A DNA stretch of 47,971 nucleotides from Streptomyces sp. GKU 895 (GTDB lineage Bacteria > Actinomycetota > Actinomycetes > Streptomycetales > Streptomycetaceae). The stretch is taken from the NCBI GenBank assembly GCA_002027195.1, contig MWJO01000061.1, positions 1 through 47,971 on the forward strand, given 5' to 3'. Numbering within the stretch: the first letter of the stretch is position 1; each line of letters opens with the position of its first letter. The notes under the pieces were generated by a model. It had not been told where the DNA came from. It did no database searches and saw nothing but the letters and a program-made list of their open reading frames with translations. Positions 41,629-47,971 of this stretch are shown here, piece after piece. Made by a program: the position numbers and the translations under genes.

Positions 41629-41771
41629 ACCGCCCTCTGCTGTCTCAACATTCACCCCAGCCGCCGCACAACCTTCTGTGGTAGTTACGTGTCACACCTA
41701 TGCGGCCCCTTCGTCACCCCCTCCAACTCGGCCGCATAAAAGGCGAATTCGACGTATTCGGGGTATTTCAG

Positions 41772-42671
41772 TTGACAACCGCTACCAAGGGCCTCCGTGT
41801 CCGCAGAGCCGCTGCCGTCGCCCTCACGACCGGCGCGATGCTCGCCACCGGAGCTCTCACCGCGGCACCGGCGCAGGCCGTGACCACGCCCACCATCACC
41901 GCCAAGGGCGGCTACCTGATGAACGGCGCCACGGGCAAGACGCTCTTCACCAAGGCCGCCGACACCAAGCGGCTCACCGCCTCCACCACCAAGGTCATGA
42001 CGGCGAAGGTCGTGCTGTCGCAGTCGAACCTGAACCTGGACGCCAAGGTCACGATCAAGAAGGCGTACAGCGACTACATCGTGGCCAACGGTGCCTCGTC
42101 CGCCGGTCTGATCGTCGGCGACAAGGTCACCGTCCGTCAGCTCCTCTACGGGATGATGCTGAAGTCCGGCTGCGACGCCGCGATGGCGCTGGCCGACAAG
42201 TACGGCTCCGGCACCACGGTCGCGGCCCGCACCAAGAACTTCATCGGCAAGATGAACACCATGGCCAAGAACCTGGGCATGACGAACACGCACTTCGACT
42301 CGTTCGACGGCATCAGCAAGGGTTCCAACGCCTCGACCCCGCGTGACCTGACGAAGGTCGCCCGCAGCGCGCTGAAGAGCTCCACCTTCAAGACCGTCGT
42401 CAAGACCAAGTCGTACACGGCCAAGACGATCACGAAGACCGGCTCCACCCGCACCATGGCGGCGTGGAAGAACACCAACACCCTGCTCGGCTGGAACGGC
42501 ACGCTCGGCGTGAAGACCGGCTCCGGCACCGAGGCCAAGTACTGCCTCGTCTTCGCCGCCACGCTCAACGGCGAGTCGGTGATCGGCGCGGTCCTCACCG
42601 CGCCCGACGAGGCCAGCCGCACGGCGGACGTGAAGAAGCTCATCAACTACGGCTACGCGAAGATCAGCTGA
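41772..42671 (+). CDS. Secreted D-alanyl-D-alanine carboxypeptidase (S11)
   Basis: The protein has a signal peptide (VRRAAAVALTTGAMLATGAL..APAQA) followed by the S11 penicillin-binding domain: the SxxK nucleophile in TASTTKVMTA, SGC in LKSGCDAAMALAD at the position of the SxN motif, and GVKTGSGT as the KTG motif. It trims pentapeptide stems of peptidoglycan outside the membrane. There is no C-terminal anchor. I use the TTG at 41772 because the signal peptide starts shortly after; it lacks a ribosome site. An ATG at 41700 would add 24 atypical residues. Confidence 0.87.
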   Translation: MTTATKGLRVRRAAAVALTTGAMLATGALTAAPAQAVTTPTITAKGGYLMNGATGKTLFTKAADTKRLTASTTKVMTAKVVLSQSNLNLDAKVTIKKAYSDYIVANGASSAGLIVGDKVTVRQLLYGMMLKSGCDAAMALADKYGSGTTVAARTKNFIGKMNTMAKNLGMTNTHFDSFDGISKGSNASTPRDLTKVARSALKSSTFKTVVKTKSYTAKTITKTGSTRTMAAWKNTNTLLGWNGTLGVKTGSGTEAKYCLVFAATLNGESVIGAVLTAPDEASRTADVKKLINYGYAKIS

Positions 42672-42687
42672 CGCGTGGACAGGTGAC

Positions 42688-42715
42688 GAGGGGGCCCGCG
42701 ACGGCGGGCCCCCTC
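42688..42715. terminator. Intrinsic terminator
   Basis: A perfect 12-base stem (GAGGGGGCCCGC with GCGGGCCCCCTC) and a 4-base loop lie between the convergent peptidase and GNAT genes. Confidence 0.82.
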
Positions 42716-42722
42716 TCGCATG

Positions 42723-43181
42723 TCAGCGCACCGGCAGGAAGAACCGCCGCTTGTCCTTGGACGTGGCCCCGATCCGCCCGTAGAACCGGATGGCCCCGTC
42801 GTTCCACACGGGTGTCTGCCACTGCACATGCCCGAGCCCCAGCCGCCGCGCCTCGCCGCGCACGGCGTCCATGAGCAACTCCCCGATACCGAGCCCCCGG
42901 TGCCCGTCCCGCAGGAACAGGCAGTCCATGTGCAGGTACTCGGCCCCGTCCCAGGTGGACACCTCGGCGGAACAGGTGGCGTACCCGACGAGCGGCCCGC
43001 CCTCCCCCAACTCGGCGACGAGCCCGATCAGCCGGGGCTCGGGACTCCCGAACAACAGCCCCTCCAGCCGCCCGGCCAGCCCCCCGGCGGGCGGCTCGGC
43101 CTTCTCGTAGACGGCATGCTCGGCAATGAGGGCGATGAGATCCGGAAGGTCCCCGACACGGGCCCGCCTGACGTTGGTCAT
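42723..43181 (-). CDS. GNAT family N-acetyltransferase
   Basis: The 152-residue GNAT protein begins NVRRARVGDLPDLIALIAEHA and has the strand-4/P-loop region MDCLFLRDGHRGLGIGELLMDAV for acetyl-CoA, then QTPVWNDGAIRFYGRIGA, which resembles diamine/spermidine acetyltransferases. It acts in the cytoplasm; the amine substrate is unknown. I chose ATG 43181; a GTG at 43220 would add 13 residues. Confidence 0.88.
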   Translation of the reverse strand: MTNVRRARVGDLPDLIALIAEHAVYEKAEPPAGGLAGRLEGLLFGSPEPRLIGLVAELGEGGPLVGYATCSAEVSTWDGAEYLHMDCLFLRDGHRGLGIGELLMDAVRGEARRLGLGHVQWQTPVWNDGAIRFYGRIGATSKDKRRFFLPVR

Positions 43182-43228
43182 CGGACCATGATGCCTGGCC
43201 GGAGAATCGTTCAAGCTCACTCCTGAGG

Positions 43229-43669
43229 TCAGAAGTACGGGTTGAACTCCCCGCCGGAGTAGCAGTTGACGGTGATCCCGGCCTTGTTCACCTCGGTGCT
43301 GCCGTCATACAGCTGCACCTCGACACCGGCGTGCTTGATGCCGCGGCTGTCCTCGGCGGAGGTGTTCCACGTCTCGGAGGCGCCGTTGCCGCCGTAGACA
43401 TGGTGCCAGGGCCACTGCTTGACCGTGCTGCCCGTGTACGTCACCAGGCGGACGGCAGGGTGGAACCCGTCGGCCTTGGTGTCCTTCACGGTGATCCTCA
43501 GCGGGTCGATCTTGGTCCTGCTGACCCAGGTCCAGCTGGCGGACCCGGTTCCCCCCGTGACCGAGCAGGAGGCGCTCGCGCCTGCCGCCGCGGCCGGACT
43601 CGCCGCAAGGGGGATCAGGACCGCCGCAAGTGCGCCTGCGGTGAGGAGTCCTGCCTTGCGTGTACGCAT
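43229..43669 (-). CDS. Small secreted protein of unknown function
   Basis: The 146-residue protein has a Sec signal peptide (RKAGLLTAGALAAVLIPLAA, cleavage near PAAAAGASA) and a mature domain of about 118 residues with two cysteines near the ends (ASCSVTGG and TVNCYSGG) that could form a disulfide. It is rich in Trp and beta-branched residues (SWTWVSRTKIDPLRITV, HHVYGGNGASETWNTS), so a beta-sandwich is likely. I do not recognise the family. Confidence 0.75.
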   Translation of the reverse strand: MRTRKAGLLTAGALAAVLIPLAASPAAAAGASASCSVTGGTGSASWTWVSRTKIDPLRITVKDTKADGFHPAVRLVTYTGSTVKQWPWHHVYGGNGASETWNTSAEDSRGIKHAGVEVQLYDGSTEVNKAGITVNCYSGGEFNPYF

Positions 43670-43685
43670 ATGTCTCTCCCAGCTC

Positions 43686-43724
43686 TCATGATTGACATGC
43701 GCACATTAAGTAAAATGATCATGA
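43686..43724. promoter_or_regulatory. AT-rich promoter region with long inverted repeat
   Basis: TCATGAT (43686-43692) is repeated inverted as ATCATGA (43718-43724) around an unusually AT-rich core with TTTTAC and TTAATG on the minus strand. It lies just ahead of the secreted protein gene and just past the kinase gene end, and is a candidate promoter with operator. Confidence 0.4.
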
Positions 43725-43743
43725 GGTGCAAGGAGGTTCCGGA

Positions 43744-45360
43744 TCACGCCGGGTTGCCGGACGACACGTCGAACTGCATCTCCGGCGGATCCTTCGGATC
43801 GAAATCCGTACCCGCCTTGGGGAACTGCTTCATCACGGTGCCCTCGCCCCAGGTGTTCTCATCCACGGGATTCGGGTCGTAGTGCCAGCCGGCAGCCTTC
43901 AGGCACTCGAGCACCGAGTCCCAGTTCTTGTACTGGAAGTCCGGCATCTCGACCTTGTCCGGGTCGTTGTACGACTCCTGCGGCTCGGTGCACTCGGTCT
44001 TCTCGACCGTCCGGGTCGCGTCACCCGTCCGGTATCCCGTCGGGTGAGAAGAAGCCGACGTGCTCGCCCCGTCGCTCCCCTTCGCGTCGTCGTCCGAGCC
44101 GCCGTTCATCAGCAGGGCCGCGATGAGGCCGCCGACCGCGATGACCGAGACGATGATCGAGCCGAGGATCACGGGCTTGTTGTTCTTGCCGCCGCCGCCC
44201 GATGACGCGGGAGCCTGCTGCGGCGTGATGTTGTACGGCGGCGGGGTCGACGCGTACGCGTTCGGCGCCGGGGTCTGGTAGCCGGCCTGCTGCGGGTAGC
44301 CGTACGCGGGCGCCGGGGTCGGGGTGCCGTACGGGTTCGGCGTCGGGGCCGGCTGGTACGGGGTCTGGACGTTGTTCGTGGGCGGCGGGGGCGTCTGGCC
44401 GACCGGCGGGAACACCGCCGAGCCGACACCGGCACCGCTCGCGGTCTGCGCGCCCGGGACGATGCTGGGCGGCGCCGCCTGGAAGGACGCCGCCACCCGC
44501 AGGCACTCGTCGCGCATGGCCTCGGCGCTCGGGAACCGTTCGTTCGGGTTCTTCTTCAGGGCGCGGGCGACCAGCGCGTCCACGGCCGGCGGGAGCGATC
44601 TGTTGATCGAGGAGGGCGCCACCGGCTCCTCCTGCACATGCGCGTACGCGATCGCCAGCGGCGAGTCCGCCTCGAACGGCAGCCGCCCGGTGACCAGTTG
44701 GAACAGCATGATGCCGACCGAGTAGAGGTCGGAACGGGCGTCCACGCCACGGCCGAGGGCCTGCTCGGGGGAGAGGTACTGCGGGGTGCCGACCACCATG
44801 CCGGTCTGCGTCATCGACGTCACGCCCGACTGCATGGCGCGCGCGATGCCGAAGTCCATCACCTTGACCACGCCGCGCTTGGTCATCATCACGTTGCCCG
44901 GCTTGATGTCGCGGTGGACCAGGCCCATCTCGTGGCTGATCTCCAGGGCCGCCAGCACATCCGCGGTGATCTTCAGCGCCTTGTCCGCGGGCATCGCGCC
45001 GAACTGCCGTACGTCCTCGTCGAGCACCGAGCCCAGCGGCCGGCCCTCGACGTACTCCATGACGATGTACGGCATCGTCGACCCGTCGAGCGTGTCCTCG
45101 CCGGTGTCGAAGACCGAGACGATGTTGGTGTGCGTGAGCTTGGCCACCGCCTGGGCCTCGCGGCGGAACCGCTCGCGGAAGGCCTGTTCCCGGCCCAGCT
45201 CGGTGTGCAGCGTCTTGATCGCGACGGGGCGGTCCAGCATGGTGTCGTGCGCCAGGTGCACCGAGGCCATGCCGCCTTCGCCGAGCAAGTCGCGCAGCTG
45301 ATAGCGGTTGTTGGCGAGCGCCCGCCCCGCGTACCGGCCCTGTGCGCCGTCCTGGCTCAT
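43744..45360 (-). CDS. Membrane Ser/Thr protein kinase with one PASTA-like domain
   Basis: The 538-residue PknB-type kinase has a glycine loop, the ATP-binding lysine K49 (VAIKTLH), HRDIKPGN (D151), DFG (169-171) and activation-loop threonines in TSMTQTGMVVGTPQYLSPE. A Pro/Tyr/Gln-rich linker (about 295-390), one transmembrane helix (ILGSIIVSVIAVGGLIAALLM, about 395-420) and a single PASTA-like extracellular module (MPDFQYKNWDSVLECLKAAG) follow. It is divergent from a second kinase. It probably senses muropeptides or the cell wall. Confidence 0.93.
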   Translation of the reverse strand: MSQDGAQGRYAGRALANNRYQLRDLLGEGGMASVHLAHDTMLDRPVAIKTLHTELGREQAFRERFRREAQAVAKLTHTNIVSVFDTGEDTLDGSTMPYIVMEYVEGRPLGSVLDEDVRQFGAMPADKALKITADVLAALEISHEMGLVHRDIKPGNVMMTKRGVVKVMDFGIARAMQSGVTSMTQTGMVVGTPQYLSPEQALGRGVDARSDLYSVGIMLFQLVTGRLPFEADSPLAIAYAHVQEEPVAPSSINRSLPPAVDALVARALKKNPNERFPSAEAMRDECLRVAASFQAAPPSIVPGAQTASGAGVGSAVFPPVGQTPPPPTNNVQTPYQPAPTPNPYGTPTPAPAYGYPQQAGYQTPAPNAYASTPPPYNITPQQAPASSGGGGKNNKPVILGSIIVSVIAVGGLIAALLMNGGSDDDAKGSDGASTSASSHPTGYRTGDATRTVEKTECTEPQESYNDPDKVEMPDFQYKNWDSVLECLKAAGWHYDPNPVDENTWGEGTVMKQFPKAGTDFDPKDPPEMQFDVSSGNPA

Positions 45361-45696
45361 CTTCCGCGTCCCCCATCGGCCATCAGGCGCCGGCCCGACT
45401 GTCGTTGATCGAATGGCTCATTCCCGGCCAAGTCTGCCCCACGGCACTGACAGGTCAAGCCGGGTGCCCGTTCCGTGACCGTACGCGAAAGAAGCGTCGC
45501 GGAAGCGTTACAGCGGCCGTACGGCCGGTACACAGAATTTGCACGACAGCGCGTGCTACCGCTTTGATGACCGGTCCGTCTCGGACCGGCCCCCGGGCGC
45601 ATCCCGGACCGGAGGCTTGCGCGGAGGCTGTAGCGTGGCCGACGGAGACCGTAACAACACCGCGCGCACCGCGGGCAGAAACGACGGCGAGGACTG
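45361..45696. other. 336-base divergent region between the two kinase genes
   Basis: No gene is supported here. It holds an 8-base perfect hairpin (CCGGTCCG at 45571-45578 with CGGACCGG at 45582-45589), a palindromic GGCCGTACGGCC around 45520-45531, and the ribosome site GGCGAGGA ahead of the rightward kinase. A -10-like TAGCGT lies at about 45632. Promoters for both kinases must lie here, but no clear -35/-10 pair stands out. Confidence 0.5.
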
Positions 45697-47253
<1,557 letters not shown>

Positions 47254-47306
47254 AGGCCTGGCCTGCCGACCCGGGGCCTGTGACCTCGGCTGGTGGCCTG
47301 CGACCT

Positions 47307-47346
47307 GCGCGCGCGTGCGGACCGGAGACGGACCGTACGCGCGCGT
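47307..47346. terminator. Terminator between kinase and phosphotransferase genes
   Basis: An imperfect long stem with two mismatches (GCGCGCGTGCGGACC side against GGACCGTACGCGCGC side) lies in the convergent gap and is followed by a T-rich stretch (CACCTTTTTCCC). Confidence 0.6.
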
Positions 47347-47398
47347 GCTGCTTCCCGAGCACCTTTTTCCCGGGGTCCTCCGTGGTTCTCCGCGGTCC

Positions 47399-47971
47399 TC
47401 ATCCCGCGAACGCGTCGCACACCGTCTCGTACTCCCGCGTCCACCACACCGCCAGCGCCGACGCGGCCGGGAACTGGGGGTCCGCGCGGGTGTCGCCGCG
47501 CTCGTAGTGCCAGCGCAGCATCCAGAAGTCGTTGAGCCGCTCCCACCACACCCGGTGCACGGCCGCCGCCAGCTCCGAGGGCGTGGCCCCGGCCGCGCGC
47601 CGGTACGCGCGCGCGTACGCCCGCACTTTGGGCAGGTCGAGCGCCCCCGCGGGCCGTACGAAGAAGATCGCGGCGGCGCGTACGGCCTCCTCCGCGCGGG
47701 GCTGCACGCCGAGCCGGTCCCAGTCGACGATCGCGGCGGGGGCGTCCCCTTGGTAGAGCAGGTTGAAGGGGTGGAAGTCGCCGTGCACCCAGCCCACGCG
47801 GGCCCCGTTCGGCGGCCGCCGGTGGGCGTGCTGCTCCAGCAGGGGCGCGGCGCTCCAGGAGGCGGTGGCGGGCCAGTTCGTCGAAGGAGTCGGCGGGGCG
47901 GTGGCGGCGCACGCGCGTGAGGAGCTCGTCGATGAGGGCGAACGTGGCGCTGGGGTCGGCGCTGCGGACGG
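47399..47971 (-). CDS. Aminoglycoside-phosphotransferase-fold protein, 5' part outside window, apparent frameshift
   Basis: The C-terminal half shows the APH kinase motifs GWVHGDFHPFNLLY (catalytic Asp and Asn) and AAIVDWDRLGVQPRAEEAVRAAA (metal Asp). Upstream, towards the window edge, FALIDELLTRVRRHRPADSFDELA is in one frame, while ATASWSAAPLLEQHAHRRPP, which leads into the HGD motif, is in another. The switch lies at the GGG run 47870-47872; removing one base would join them. The usual role is phosphorylation of a small hydroxylated molecule, but many such genes are not resistance genes. The 5' end is outside the window. Confidence 0.72.
   Translation of the reverse strand, partial: PSAAPTPAPRSPSSTSSSRACAATAPPTPSTNWPATASWSAAPLLEQHAHRRPPNGARVGWVHGDFHPFNLLYQGDAPAAIVDWDRLGVQPRAEEAVRAAAIFFVRPAGALDLPKVRAYARAYRRAAGATPSELAAAVHRVWWERLNDFWMLRWHYERGDTRADPQFPAASALAVWWTREYETVCDAFAG

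Overview
The window is about 48 kb of very GC-rich DNA with typical actinomycete features. These include strong third-position GC, GTG and TTG starts, ATGA/GTGA stop-start overlaps, a DinB/mycothiol-type enzyme, SpoIIE-type phosphatases, twin-arginine signals and PknB-type kinases. It is most likely a Streptomyces chromosome. From memory, the order of the right-hand genes resembles the core region around aspS in S. coelicolor; I could not check this.

Left arm (1-17015): a compact biosynthetic gene cluster. Eleven minus-strand genes read leftward from 12770: two ATP-grasp ligases, a family-5 solute-binding protein with no signal peptide, an N-hydroxylating flavin monooxygenase, a diaminobutyrate-type aminotransferase, a second N-hydroxylase, a cupin, a DAO-family FAD oxidase, a CysE-like O-acetyltransferase, a methionyl-tRNA-synthetase-like protein, and an amino-acid-permease-like protein that runs off the window. 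Most junctions overlap by 1-14 bases, so this is one translationally coupled operon. The divergent arm carries a DUF3291 protein, an MFS exporter, the wreck of a second copy of that exporter, another MFS exporter and a DinB-like enzyme. N-hydroxylase, cupin and MetRS-like protein are the parts of the known Spb38/Spb40-type hydrazine-forming machinery. I infer a pathway that joins N6-hydroxylysine to glycine through an N-N bond, cleaves the adduct with the FAD oxidase to hydrazinoacetate, and condenses this with a second amino acid (perhaps an N-hydroxylated diaminobutyrate) using ATP-grasp ligases rather than an NRPS. The product is unknown to me.

Middle (17072-32312): an exported intradiol dioxygenase, aspS, a PAS-GAF-PP2C-HATPase regulator convergent with an AI-2E permease, a HAD phosphatase, a pirin, a secreted propeller/Ig-like protein, an SseB-family gene, a second exported intradiol dioxygenase, an acyl-CoA dehydrogenase, an M18 aminopeptidase and a small DUF6458-type membrane protein.

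Right (32526-47971): a GT2 glycosyltransferase behind a large hairpin, a 54-residue membrane peptide missed by size filters, an NHLRC2-like thioredoxin/NHL protein, a cupin divergent from a GlxA-type AraC regulator coupled to a LURP-one protein, a nitrilase-family amidase, a mycothiol-dependent-type enzyme, an MFS/GntR pair, an S11 peptidase, a GNAT, a small secreted protein, two divergent Ser/Thr kinases and a truncated aminoglycoside-phosphotransferase-fold gene.

Four conserved genes (near 157, 27400, 28538 and 47871) each switch reading frame by one base. They are either recent lesions or indel errors in the assembly, and this should be settled before calling them pseudogenes. I saw no tRNA, rRNA, CRISPR array, insertion sequence or attachment site.
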